Below, piece by piece: positions 47,501 to 59,607 of a stretch of DNA of 64,000 nt. Where the stretch lies: positions 1,182,783-1,246,782 of the forward strand of contig JADCRB010000048.1 of the NCBI GenBank assembly GCA_021464245.1, read 5' to 3'. A program made the position numbers and the translations under genes. The notes beneath the pieces were generated by a model. The model did no database searches, was not told where the DNA came from, and saw only the letters and a program-made list of their open reading frames with translations. Source of the stretch: Carallia brachiata. Taxonomy: Eukaryota; Streptophyta; Magnoliopsida; Malpighiales; Rhizophoraceae. Numbering within the stretch: position 1 is the first letter of the stretch; each line of letters begins with the position of its first letter.

Positions 47501-50500
47501 CAAAAAAAAAAAAAAAAATGGTGGTGCGTACACGGTATGTTAGCAAACACGCATATGCAGGAAGATTATAGGCACGACACACGAAGATTATGCAAATCTG
47601 TCTGCCCCTACTGCCAAGCAAAATGTGCTGGTTGGCTTGCAATAAATATGGAATACTTCGTTTTCTTAATTTCACGTCATAGTTGTCTCAAAAAAAAAAA
47701 AAAAATCACATCATAGTTGAAAATCAATAGTGAATTCTGGCATAGGATAGAAAAGAAAAGCAGTCAATTCTAGAGCGAAAGTGGCAAACAAAACAAGATG
47801 ATGAAATGTCAACCCCGAACACACACCAATCACGGCACATGATTCCCATGTTTTGTGGGGCCTTTGACAATTTTTTGTCCAATTAAAAATGGTCTATTCA
47901 ACTAGCCATAAGGTAAAGCTAATAACATTTTTCTTCTAAAGAAACAGCTGGACACCTTAATCATGGAGATCCAAAGAAGATAAAAGGCTCTTCCTATCTT
48001 TGTGACCGTATTCTATGCGCATTTAACAAAACCCATATGGAGAAGCAATTCGATTCCCACTTTTCCTTGTGGTTTTATACCTATCGACTATCGGCACTGG
48101 ACTGCTGGCTGCCTAGCTTTTCAACCCCCAAAAACTTTCCAACTAATAAGAATTTCGCTTTGATGGACGTCGGGTCGGATGCCAAACTTTTGTTGACTTC
48201 CCTAGCCTTGTGTGTGTGAGCATTGCCTAACAAAGCTCAAAGCTTCAAAACAAAGCCCTTCTTGTGTGGTTCAACCCACGAGAATAACATCAAAAGATTT
48301 CACAGTACCAAAAGACGGGCAATTGCAACTGCAGAAAACTAAAACAAAAAGGATGCGCAATTGCAACACTGTACAAAGGAGATCAGGTCAATAGAAAATC
48401 ATCAGATAATACGTTTATTGCCATAAATTAAAGAAAGGGGAAAAAAAAATCAACGATAAAGGAGATCAGGTCTACTGGAAAGGAAAAAACCAGCTGTTTT
48501 TCAATTATTTGCATGCAAGCCATGTCCCTCTTCATATACCAAATATTGCTTCGAACCCTGAAAATTTTCGGCACCAAACTAGTTAACGCCCACACATTGC
48601 CTGCTTTGTCAATTCATAACCTTGACCCACCCTCGATTGTCCTAATTAAGCTGGCAGTACGACATACAAATTTTTTCAAAATGTTATAAAAAAATAAATT
48701 GGAAAAAAAAAGACATAATTAGACTTTGAAAAAAGGGTGTCCATTAATTTGTGATCTGTTGTCCGAAAGCGTCCTATACCAACCTCCACGATGCATTGCA
48801 AGAGGAATTGATAGTAACGGTTTGTTGTATCGACCTCCACATTTCACTACACATATATGCAATAGCACGCCGAAAACGGTAATCAATTGCTCGTGATTAC
48901 TAGGGATTTTTTTTTTTTTGACGAAATTACTAGGGATATGGAAATAGCGAAAATTAAGCTGCTATATTAGCACTCAAAAATTACCACGAACGCTTCTGAT
49001 CCAAAAAAAAAAAAAAAAAGGCCCCACGAACGCACACAGACATGCCCCTAGCTAGCTAGCTAAAAGAGTTACAGTTGGTACTGATGAGTTCTTAGATCGT
49101 CTATATATAACTAATTAAATTTAAAGAACTTCCCATCTGTAATCCAGTATCATACATACGCACAGACACACGTGAATGTGCAGCAATCGTCGGTTTCGCA
49201 CCAATTTATGTAAGAGCTCTCATAATTTTCAAATCATCGAATCCACATGCGTGCTTTAATTTCATTTTTTATCTGATGGCAAAAATCATTGTTAATTTCT
49301 AAATATTGGAACACCAACATACTGTTGGGGTAACAGCATGCATGTAAGAGGTCAAAACTCAAAAGTATGTAGGGCCTAAGAATTTGATAAAGCTCCTCAC
49401 GATTAAAACCTTTTCCAGGCTCATGATTTGTTGAGATGACGATGAAAGTCATAGACACCACCAATGTTCAATGGGATATGATTAGCTTTTCTTTTTTTTT
49501 TTTTTTTTTTTTTTTTGTGAAAATGGATTCTTTCGAATAAAAAGAAAATAGACAAAATGAAATCCTTTATGAACCAATCCTCTAGACACAAAATATTTTT
49601 ATATTAAATAGAAAATATTTATATTATATGGATAATATTTTTTATGATGTGTAGATTATGTATAGCTATAGTATAAAATTCTTTTTTTGTTATATAAAAT
49701 TATTTTAAATCTATTTATATTCCTGAGATCGCAATTATATATAATCCCTACTTATAGATAAAGCTCCACGGAATGAAAGCTGATGGTGATGTTATGAAAT
49801 GAATGTTTGTCGAAATTAAAATATCTGCATGTATAATTTGTATTATGTTACAATATTATCTAGTAAATATGTAAATTTTAACCACCAATCATTGTAGTTC
49901 AATAATTTTAAAAAAAATTATTTACATAACAAGATTATAAATTTAAATTTTTATTAAAATATTTGATAAAATTTCGTATGCATTTGATCTTGTATTATTA
50001 TAAGAAAGACTGATGAGTATAAAATTCGCTCTTTTGTTAACCTATGTGTGAAATGTTCATAGTCCACGTATATGATCAGTTTTATTTATTTATTTGTTTA
50101 ATTTTTCTTCCTCAAGAGAATTTAGGTTATTTATTTGTGAATCTGAATCGCATGAACTACTTGTTAAAAAAAAAAAAAAAAAATCGCATGAACTGTTGTC
50201 CATGGCTTTCTTTCTTCAATTAATTATAGATTACTAGATTCCCATTGGATTCCCTTTTGTAAGGCTTCGTTTCTTTCTCACCTCACCGGTCAGTGAGTCA
50301 CCAGAATGGCAGAGTATCACAACACACTGACACAGTGGTCAATGACCAATATCATCATCACACGTGCCAACTCTTACCCTGTGATGTGTGCTTTTTAATT
50401 TCATTCACTGACTCATTCATTCATTCGTTAATCCGCGACGCACCTTCCCACTCGTGGACGTGGTCGTGGGCTTTTGCTTTCGTGTTTTGATGCAGCTCCC

Positions 50501-50540
50501 GTGTGTATCTTTAATTAATAAGCAAAATAATTATTAATTA
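44554..50540. other. Intergenic, gene-poor
   Basis: The first part may contain the 3' UTR of the preceding gene. From 44.6 to 50.5 kb I see only short, compositionally random open frames, A and T runs (for example 49493-49516) and AT-rich DNA. No protein family motif or RNA gene is recognised. Confidence 0.5.
49935..49965. repeat. Short dispersed repeat, copy 1 (pair with 52907-52937)
   Basis: 31-nt AT-rich segment matching 52907-52937 with two mismatches. Both are preceded by a similar TTCAATAA/TTAATTAA context, and may be decayed short interspersed elements. Confidence 0.4.
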
Positions 50541-50741
50541 GCTATTAAATAGTAATAGTAATTATCTTTAAAATTATATTATAAAATATTTTAAATTTTA
50601 TAATTATAAAAAATTATCAATTTTTGAACACTGTTAAATTAAAAAAAAGAAAAAATTAATAAATTTTTATAATTATAAATTTTAAAATAATTTATAATAT
50701 AATTTTTAAATATTTATTATTACTCGTTATTAAATACTGAG
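50541..50741. mobile_element. Palindromic MITE-like element (about 200 bp)
   Basis: Left arm 50541-50629 and right arm 50651-50741 are imperfect inverted repeats separated by a short loop of about 20 bases. The reverse complement of the right end (CTCAGTATTTAATAACGAG) tracks the left end (TTAGCTATTAAATAGTAA), and the arms share ATTATATTATAAA and TTATAATTATAAAAA in register. No coding capacity. Confidence 0.6.
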
Positions 50742-51015
50742 ATTGCCTTGAATTTTTTTCCGGTCATCATAAAAATTAAATTAATGGATTTTTTCCCGAT
50801 AACAGCACCCAATTCCTGCCAATTTTCTGCATCCCATTCCATCCCATAAGTTAACTCTACCTCTACTGAATAAAATAAAAACTTAACTAATTTTTCATTC
50901 TCATCTCACCGTGAGAAGTGATCCGAGGCTCACGGTTGAGGGACCTAACGGCGTTACATGAACTTCATAACGGTTGCCCTACCTGTCGCTTTTAAATTTT
51001 TTTTCTTTTAAAACT

Positions 51016-52725
51016 CTTACACTCTGTTTGGAGTAACAGGAAGAGTACAGAAATGAAGAAAAAGAGAAAGAAAATTAAGAGAAAATAAAATTATTTAGAA
51101 CAGTGAAAAAAGTTAAGAGAAAGAAAGTATAACGAAAAAAAATAAATAATATTTTTTGAGAGAAAAAATAGTAAAAAAAATAAATTATTTGGATAAATTA
51201 GAAAGTTGAGAGAAAGAAAATATAATAAAAAAATAAATAATAATTTATTAAAAAAATTATAAAAAATAAATTATTTAAATAAATATAAAAATTAAAAAAA
51301 TTAACAAAAAAAATAAATTATAATAATTACAATTTTTTTTTTCTTCCCCGCTTTTCTTTTGCAAAATAAACAAGGTCTCGTGTTCTGTCACCACCGACGA
51401 GGATTTCTGCTTTCCACGCGCCGCCCGTTAGTATGGGAATGGAATGGATTATTGTTGGTGTGATGGGACAAGAATGCCCTTAAGTTGTTTCCCTATTTAC
51501 CACCTATTACCTTTTACCCACCAGGCACCAACATAATATTCAAATGTTAATCTTAGAACTTGTGTGAAAACGTTGTCAGTTTTTTATTTTTATTTTTTAT
51601 TTTTTATTTTTAATTTTTGCTGTTTGTTGAATTTTTGTATTTATTACTGTTAATTTTTATTTTTTTTCTATAAGAATAAAAAAATTAGATACAAAAAGGA
51701 CAGTGAGAGAAATGGTAAAAAGAATATAAATATAAAGAGAAAAAAGGGGGAGAGAGAGAGATAGAGAAAGAGGGTAGAGAGAGAAAAATGAGAGAGAAAG
51801 AGAGAAGAAATATAATGAGTAGAGAAAATGACAGAAAGAGAAAGGGTTGAGAAAGAATGAGTAAACAGAATAGTAGAGAGAGAAAAATGAGAGAGAGAGG
51901 GCAGAGAGAGAATGAGTAGAGAGAATGGTAAAATAAAAAAAAAAAGAGTCTGGGTAGAGAGAGAATAACTAGAGAGAGAAAAAGGAGAGAGAATGTGGGT
52001 AGAAAGAAAGGAGAGAGAATCTGGGTAGACAGAGAATGGTAGAGAGAAAAAAAAGAAAGACAGAGAACGAGTAGAGAGAATGATAGAGCAAGAAAAAGAA
52101 GAGAGAATGGTAGAGAGAGAAAAATGAGTGAGAGAGTGCGTATAGAGAAAATGAGTAGAGAGAATGGTTGAGGGAGAAAAATGAGAGAGAGAGAGAGAGT
52201 GGCTAGATGGAGAATTAGTAGAGAAAATGGTAGAAAGAGAAAAAGGAGAAAGAGGGTAGAACAAGAATGAGTAGAGAGAGAAAAGAGAGAGAATGGTAGA
52301 GATAGAAAAAGGGGAGAGAGAGTAGAGAGAGAATGATATAGATAGAAAAAAGAGAGAGAGGTTAGAGAGAAAATGGTAGAGATAGAAAAGGGAGAGAGAG
52401 GGTAGAGAGAGAATGAGTAGAGAGAGAAAGAGTAATGTGAGAAAAGATATAGAGGGATAGAGAGAGGATGAGTAAATAGAGTATGATAAAGAGGATAGAT
52501 AGAAAAAGAAAATGTTGTAAGAGAAAGTATAGAAAAAAAAAGTGAAAAACAAAATCGGAAAGTTTGTTTTTTATTATTTTCCCAATTTATTTTTTTTCTT
52601 TGAAAAACACTTTTAACTTTTCAACAAAAAATAGAAAACAAAATTAATACCAAACATGTTTTTTGTTTTTTTGTAAAAAATAAACAAAAAATAGAAAACA
52701 GAATTCATTCCAAACAGACTCTTAG
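51016..52725. mobile_element. Non-autonomous terminal-inverted-repeat element with purine-rich core
   Basis: A 19-nt terminal repeat at 51016-51034 matches the reverse complement of 52707-52725 at 15 of 19 positions and shares an exact TCTGTTTGGA core. The right end carries a direct duplication: a 32-nt segment at 52625-52656 recurs at 52685-52716. The core is a purine-rich imperfect tandem repeat (51690-52530). No transposase-like frame is present; the 294-codon minus frame is a translation of the repeat. Confidence 0.5.
51690..52530. repeat. Purine-rich imperfect minisatellite (about 0.8 kb)
   Basis: Degenerate tandem units built from GTAGAGAGAATGGTAGAGAG-like blocks, with isolated T as almost the only pyrimidine. 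The unit length varies, roughly 30-60 nt. Confidence 0.85.
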
Positions 52726-52906
52726 TTATAACATTTGGCATTAGCCGTTGTGTTTTTATTGTTTTTTTTTTTGTAACGTCTTTTTTTAACTTATAGGGTA
52801 TCGCCAACAAATAATTTTTCTTGTAAAATAAGATAATAGTAATGGATCATGATAACCACCGTCCGTTATAGTTTATTAATTAAATGGTTTGTTCACAGGA
52901 TACATA

Positions 52907-52937
52907 TTATAAATTTAAATTCTCATTAAAATATTTG
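52907..52937. repeat. Short dispersed repeat, copy 2
   Basis: Matches 49935-49965 with two mismatches over 31 nt. Confidence 0.4.
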
Positions 52938-55017
52938 CTCAAATTAAAGAGATGTCTCCTTCTAAATAGTTCTAAAAGCAATTAGTAATTTTTATTAAGA
53001 ATTATAAAGTCTTTTTCTTTGTAAGTTTACTGTAAAGAGTTAGTCCGTATAATCTTTTTTTATAAGACTTTAAGATATTATTCTACTTTTCTATTTTTAT
53101 AAAATAAAAAAAAGAAATAAATCCTCGCATGAGCGGACCCATTGTTCATAATCATAAGCAATACATTTTAATTTAAGGCCTGAGTGAGTCCTATAGGTAG
53201 ATTAGATTTGCAATTACAACTTAACAAAACAAATGCTCACGAAGATAGTTTTATTTGTTTTTGTAATTCATGAATTAAAAAAAATTTGCCGAATAAGTAA
53301 AAACGAACAAAGTTGCTAAAAGAGACTTAATTTTAGAGTTTTTTTTTTCTCTATTTCATCAAATTATATCTTAATTAAAACAGAATATTGTACTTCACCG
53401 CTCTGAATAATTTCACATAGCTTATGAATACATTTGATTTGTTTGTATTGCAATTAAAGAAATATCATGAACAGACTTTTATGTGTTGTATGGCCTCTAC
53501 TAAAATTGATGCTCAAAAAACGAAAAAGAGCCACTATACCAAAAATTGGGTCAAAAATATGTAATTTACGATTACTCACTCACTTGTCAATTGAATTGTA
53601 AAAGTAAAGATCACCTGACTTCTGAGCATATAGTAGACTAGACTATTTCTAGACAATTAAAATCTTCGTGCCGAATTTTATCCGTTTGATTATCACAAAT
53701 TGAGGGCTAAATATAGAGTAAGATTTTGTAAATATATTTAGTGAATATGTAAAAAATATGTAAATAATTTAATAATTTTTTTAATTTAATATATTTTTGA
53801 TAATTTAATGATTTAGATTCTGTGTGCCAACTATATGATTACTTATCCATATGATATATAATTTTTTCCTAAGATATAATAATACTTGAATATTTGTGCC
53901 TTTTAGCCCCTTCTGTAAGGATGAATTAACAATATGACGCTATGTGAAATTTGACCGTTGACGGCAGGCAGGAAGGAGCATCTTACATCTATATCATATG
54001 TTTACTAATTATAATTGGTTGATTATGCAATTGTAAGCACTATCAAACCACGATGCACTATTATAATAACTACAGTCCAGGCCATGCTCATTCCTCTATC
54101 TAATTATATATATAATTAGACCACCACACTATAAAAAATTAATTGGACGATCATGGCAGAAGAATCTTGGTCTAGACTGACATAGAAAAATGTTCCGAAG
54201 CAAAGTTGTAAGCCACCATTCGTTTGGTTGGTATCAGTCCACTACAACAAACAAGAATTGGACTGGATTCCTTACAATATGTATTGTAGGGAAATAAAGG
54301 TCATTGCCCCACTTAACTAAGTTAGTCAAGGAAAATGTAATCATCAAATTGATCAAGAAAATTTCTTAAAATTCAAGCATGTACACAGTAGATTGCAATG
54401 ATTAAGCACTCTAATTTCAAACCGCAATACACATATAAATTGAGGGAGAAGAAACAACAATGTTATATTTACTATACATGAATAAAACCGTTTAAATTAA
54501 ACTTACTTACAAAGAGGGTTTATACCACTTGATGTAGTAGTCTGATAATAATATGACGTGCTTTCTTCACTCACAACTTAGATTCAAATTTTAGCAATAG
54601 TGTACGGAGGTTTTGACTTCTAAATTTATTCAATTTGATCGTTTATTGTACGATACTTGTTTAAATTCGATAATTATCGTATTTAACTAAGAATATGTTT
54701 ATTCGAATCTAACAATATTCAGAAGGCAAGTCTATTCTTTCGAATTAAATTAAATAAAATATATAAAAAAAATTATTTCGATCTTCACTTACAGATCGGA
54801 TGACTGACATTCTTATTATTATGAATTTTTTTTATAGTTAAGAAAAAGAATCTATTGTTTCTAACAAAAGAAAAATAAAATTGGAACTTGAGACTCATGC
54901 TCAATCACTTCAAAGCGGTTACCGATTTAGGGAACAAATAAAAATGCCTTTCTTCCAGTTTATATATATATATCACGCTTAACTTAAGTATCAATAAATT
55001 AGTCACGTTACTTATTA

Positions 55018-55058
55018 AATATTATTTAATAATTTATTTATTTTTTTTAAATTTTAAT
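55018..55058. repeat. Dispersed AT-rich module, copy 3
   Basis: Shares the TTTAATAATTTATTTATT core with 61905-61941 and, less exactly, with 6754-6793 and 28777-28815. Confidence 0.45.
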
Positions 55059-55279
55059 TATTTATAATTTATATCGTTTTATTACTACATAATATTTATT
55101 TTATGTATATATGTTATCACAGGATAATAAAGGCTCAAAGTATGACAAAGTTTTACGACAATGTGTCATCAATTAAAAAAAAGTGTGAAAAGGAAGTCCT
55201 TTCCCATGCATTATGTATATAAAAGCTAAAAAGGGATAAAAACAGAAAGGAGGAAGAAAAATTTTAAGAGGATCATTAC

Positions 55280-55660
55280 GTAGCTGTAAGATTGGGTAGT
55301 TATAAGTGATTATATTATACGATATAGCAGATAAAATATATGATATTTTTCTGTATTTAAAAAAAAATTTATGATGTGTTAAAAAGAAATATATGACTCG
55401 TCTAAACAGACATATATTTTTTAAATTAAAAAATTTTAATTCTTAATAACTATTCACAAGGCTTCAATAATTCTTTTTGACATGTTATATAATTTTTTTT
55501 TATAATTACTCTACTACGTCATATATTTTATTTATTTATACAAGTCTTATACTTCTCTTTAATATGTTGTATTCTTTCTCTATAAATAAAAAAATATTGT
55601 ATATCTTATCTATTGTATCATATACTACAGTCAGTTATAATCACCAAATTTTATAGTTAT
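55280..55660. mobile_element. Foldback element with about 140-nt inverted arms
   Basis: Left arm 55280-55420 and right arm 55519-55660 are imperfect inverted repeats around a loop of about 100 bases. The outer 29 nt of the arms agree at about 19-20 positions, with most differences G to A. Inner parts share TATATGA, AATATTTTT and the AAGAGAAGTATAAGACT-like segment in register. No coding capacity. Confidence 0.65.
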
Positions 55661-56723
55661 AAAGTTTTTATGAAATTTTAAATGTTAAGACCGATGGAAT
55701 GATCTCTGAGGTAGTAAGTTAGATGATCATCCAACATATTTTTATTAAGTTAATTCAAATTTAAATTTTTATTTTATTATTTTTTTAACAAAAGATCTAA
55801 TTAAAATGTGAATATTAGATTCATGATTAGATAATTCTTGAACGAAATTTTATTTAAGTTTATTAATATTTAAATGATAAATACTTTGTGTGAACGAGGG
55901 TAAATGAAAAGCCAAAAGAGTGATATAAGTTTTAATTGATAGAAGACCTCGTTATAATCAACAATTTTGTTATAAATTTTTTTTAATTCAGTTAAAAAAA
56001 TTGGGATGAGCTTATAAAAAAAAAAATCAAATCAGAATAAAAAGGTACGTATATAACTGTGTCACCATTTACAAGGATAATTAAAAAACTAACGGAAATG
56101 AGGGCGTTCTTTTGTGAATGGTGATTGAGTGGGCAGGGAGAGAAACGGAGGAGAAAGTTGGGGAATTGACCGAAGATGGAGACGGAGAGAGTGGGAGCGA
56201 GTGGGTTTATTGTTGTGTTGTTGTTAATGGGGAAGGGAAAGAGACACTTTTTTTTTTTTCTTTTTCTTTTTCTTTTTTCAAACGATCGAAAAGTACAGAG
56301 TGGAGAGAGAAAGAGGGAAAGTTGGAGAGAGGGAGAGAAAGAGAGAATATGACAAGAAATGTCAGTTTCTCTCCCAGTGTCCGAGAGAGAGAGAGAGAGT
56401 GTGTGTGTGGGTTGCCTGCATTGTTTAATAGCATATGTTTTTGTTTTTTTGGTTGGAGAGGAAACAGAACAGAACCAACCAGACCCACTTCAAAATCAAA
56501 TCAAAGCTAAGCTAAGCTCTCCATGAGCAAGGGGAGTGGGGTGCGTAGGATAAGTACATAATAGTATTAAAAAGTTTCAGCCTTTGAGCGCTCCCTTCCG
56601 CCCTCCACCCGCCTGGATAATAACAACCTCCCGTTCTTCTGCATGCTTCACCTCTAACTTGCACGGGGTGCGTAGGATAGCATCTGAGCTACTCAGGATT
56701 CTTTGTGTGTTTTTCGAGTCAAG
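55661..56723. other. Intergenic: promoter and leader of the neprosin-domain gene
   Basis: AT-rich to about 56100, then GA-rich with GAGA repeats near 56300-56400, typical of plant promoter and leader DNA. An open frame at 56118-56510 is a product of this purine-rich composition and is not called. Confidence 0.5.
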
Positions 56724-59607
56724 ATGGGCGGCTGCGGTGCCCCTTTTAGCAGCAGCAGCAGCAGGGCATTGGCTGCGCTGATTTTCTGTTACTGGGGTCT
56801 CTTCTCACTATCTAGCGCTGCTAGGCTGAGTGTCTCAAGGCAGAAGCTTGAGGTGCAGAAACACTTGAATCGCTTGAACAAGCCTGCCGTTAAAACCATT
56901 CAGGTATTTAATTTACCTCCTCGTTTTCTATTTCTACTTAATCTGTTTGCTCTCCGAGAAGCTGACGGAAAAGTTCATCCTTTTGTCTGGTGTGTGTTTC
57001 AACAAATATCTCAAGCTTTAAGTAGCGGACTTATGCTTTCAGATTTGATAGTCTATTCGAGAATTAAGATCATTGTCTAAGCATATAAAATGTGTTACTT
57101 AACCCACCAAATGTCATTTCTTTAAGATAAAAAAGTTCAGGTTTTTGGAAGCTACAATGATGTTCTCTTTTCAAAAAAAAAAAAAGAAAAAAAGAAAGAA
57201 AGATGCGTCTTTTTTTTCTTCTAAAAAAAATGATGTTCTCTTTATTCCCAAATTCCACCCCCCCCCCCAAATGATCATCTTTTGATGGAGTTTTGAAGGC
57301 ATAAATTTCTTTAGTACTCCTGTCAGCTTTCTTTTTCCTTTTACTTTGGATTTTCCGAGCTAGCCTAGCAAATAGAGACCACGACTGCAAGGGAAAGGAG
57401 TGCTTCGTTTTGTTTTTCTCCCCAATCTAACCCTTGACATGTGTACTTAAGATTTTAATGATGCCCTTATTTTCTTAATGAATCTGAGTTAACAAGTTAT
57501 CATCATCCTCCTGTTTCTAATGGCTGGCCATATGCCCATATTTATACAGAGCCCAGATGGAGATATAATAGATTGTGTCCACATAGCTCATCAGCCAGCT
57601 TTTGATCACCCTTTCCTCAAAGACCACAAGATTCAGGTTTTTATTTTTCTTCACTTCCATACCTCAGGGATCAGACTTAATGCAATTTTTAAAGGTTCTG
57701 TTTGCTTTTACTGTGGCTGATGCTTGTGTTTAATCACGTCCTATGGTTTAATAGATGAGGCCTAGTTATCATCCAGAAGGGCTATTTGATGAGAGCAAGG
57801 TATCTTCGGAAAGCAAAGAAAGGACAAACCCCATTACCCAGCTGTGGCATTTGAATGGTAAATGTCCGGAGGATACCATACCCATTAGAAGAACAAAGAG
57901 AGATGATGTTTTGAGAGCAAGCTCCGTTAAAAGGTATGGCAGGAAGAATGGTAACATCCCCAAGCCCAGGTCTGCAGATCCTGATTTCATCAATCAAAGT
58001 GGTCACCAGGTGAAGTGTTTTTGCTTTTGTTTCATTTTTTCTTCTCCTTTCATCCCTTTTAAATGATAAAGAACCTTTTGCCTTTCACTTTGCCTTTTGC
58101 CTTTCACTTTGTTGGTTTTTGTTTTAGCCTGATCTTTTTCTCTGCTTGTGGGTTGTTATCATTCCTGTGAACAGCATGCCATAGCTTATGTGGAAGGGGA
58201 CAAGTATTATGGAGCAAAAGCAACCATTAATGTGTGGGAGCCCAAAATTCAACAGCCTAATGAATTTAGCTTGTCTCAGCTATGGATACTGGGAGGTTCA
58301 TTTGGTGAAGATCTCAACAGTATTGAAGCTGGTTGGCAGGTACTGTTAATAGTTAAAATCTTCCTGCATACTCGACTGGAATATCTGAATTGATGGTGGA
58401 AACAAATGAGACCGGTCCATTGGTTTTTTTGTTTCTTTAATAAAAATCTCATACACAACATAATGGATACAGGTCAGTCCTGATCTTTATGGTGATAACA
58501 ACACGAGGCTTTTCACTTACTGGACTGTAAGCTTGTGATTCTACACTCCTTGAGCTTTTCCATTAATGCTTCGTTGCTTGCTTAATTTCTTTTTTGTTTA
58601 TGTATATATATCTATATTTGGCTTACTTGCTCAATCATTTTGGGAAAATATTACAGAGTGATGCATATCAAGCCACTGGTTGCTATAATCTTCTTTGCTC
58701 AGGGTTTATTCAGATCAACAGTGAGATAGCAATGGGTGCAAGCATCTCTCCTGTTTCTGCCTACCGCAATTCCCAATATGATATCAGTATACTTATCTGG
58801 AAGGTAAAAAGCCGAGGTTCTCACATTCAGTTATCAGTCAAATGGTAAAGGTTGCATCATGAGCTAGATTTTTAGTAAGAGCCAAAGATAGAGCGAAGTT
58901 AGCATGTGAGCGTCAGCAAAACTCGTACACTTGAGACCTTGGCTATATTAGCAGCTGAATGTTGTTGCTTTCATAAAATGTAGAGAGGAGGGTGTCAGGA
59001 ACATCATTGTGGTGCAGCAGGTGAAGAGTGATTTGGACTCCTACCGGAATTGATAATAATTGAGCATACATACAATAGCTTTTCACCGTAAAGAATTAAA
59101 AACTGTAAAAATATTTGTTTCCTAGTGCCTTGCTTAATTTGTTAATGTCCCTTTGTTATGTAATCCAAACTTTGCATTGTTGTTGCACATTGAGGGATCT
59201 TATTTGGTTGCCTGGTGGACTAATTGTAGGATCCAAAGGAGGGTCATTGGTGGATGCAATTTGGAAATGACTATGTGCTGGGTTATTGGCCATCTTTCCT
59301 GTTCTCGTACTTAGCAGACAGTGCTTCCATGATAGAGTGGGGAGGTGAGGTGGTGAACTCAGAGTCAGGAGGTCAGCACACCTCAACTCAAATGGGAAGT
59401 GGCCATTTCCCTGAAGAAGGGTTTGGGAAGGCAAGTTATTTCAGGAATATGCAAGTTGTGGATGGCTCCAACAATCTCAAGGCTCCCAAACGGCTTGGGA
59501 TTTACACTGAGCAATCTAACTGCTATGACGTTCAAACTGGCAACAATGGCGATTGGGGCCATTACTTTTATTATGGGGGCCCAGGCAAAAACCCTAATTG
59601 CCTGTGA
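56724..59607 (+). CDS. Secreted neprosin-domain protein (DUF4409 + DUF239)
   Basis: Seven exons, all joined in phase 0 (56724-56903, 57550-57636, 57755-58009, 58175-58339, 58473-58526, 58657-58803, 59230-59607), give 421 residues, the usual length. The N-terminus has a hydrophobic signal peptide (to about residue 33), predicting secretion. A neprosin activation region (about 45-120, with [16 protein letters not shown] and MRPSYHPEG) precedes the neprosin domain (about 175-421, with [34 protein letters not shown] and [15 protein letters not shown]). Neprosin from pitcher plants is a glutamic, proline-cleaving endopeptidase; many plant homologues lack tested activity. I could not place the two catalytic Glu with certainty, so peptidase activity is inferred. 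The ATG at 56724 starts directly at the signal peptide. Confidence 0.93.

Larger units (their letters stand above)
52726..55279. other. Intergenic, AT-rich
   Basis: Very AT-rich DNA with no supported coding region. It contains the second copy of a short dispersed repeat (52907-52937), an AT module (55018-55058) and a short TA run near 54960-54972. Confidence 0.5.

Noticed and set aside
51668..52552. 294-codon open frame on the minus strand, rich in Ser, Leu, Phe and Tyr
   Set aside because: It is the translation of the pyrimidine strand of a tandem repeat. Lack of stops follows from the composition, and no domain is visible.
56118..56510. 130-codon frame upstream of the neprosin-domain gene
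   Set aside because: It consists of GA-rich leader sequence with no domain, and no splice logic links it to the gene.
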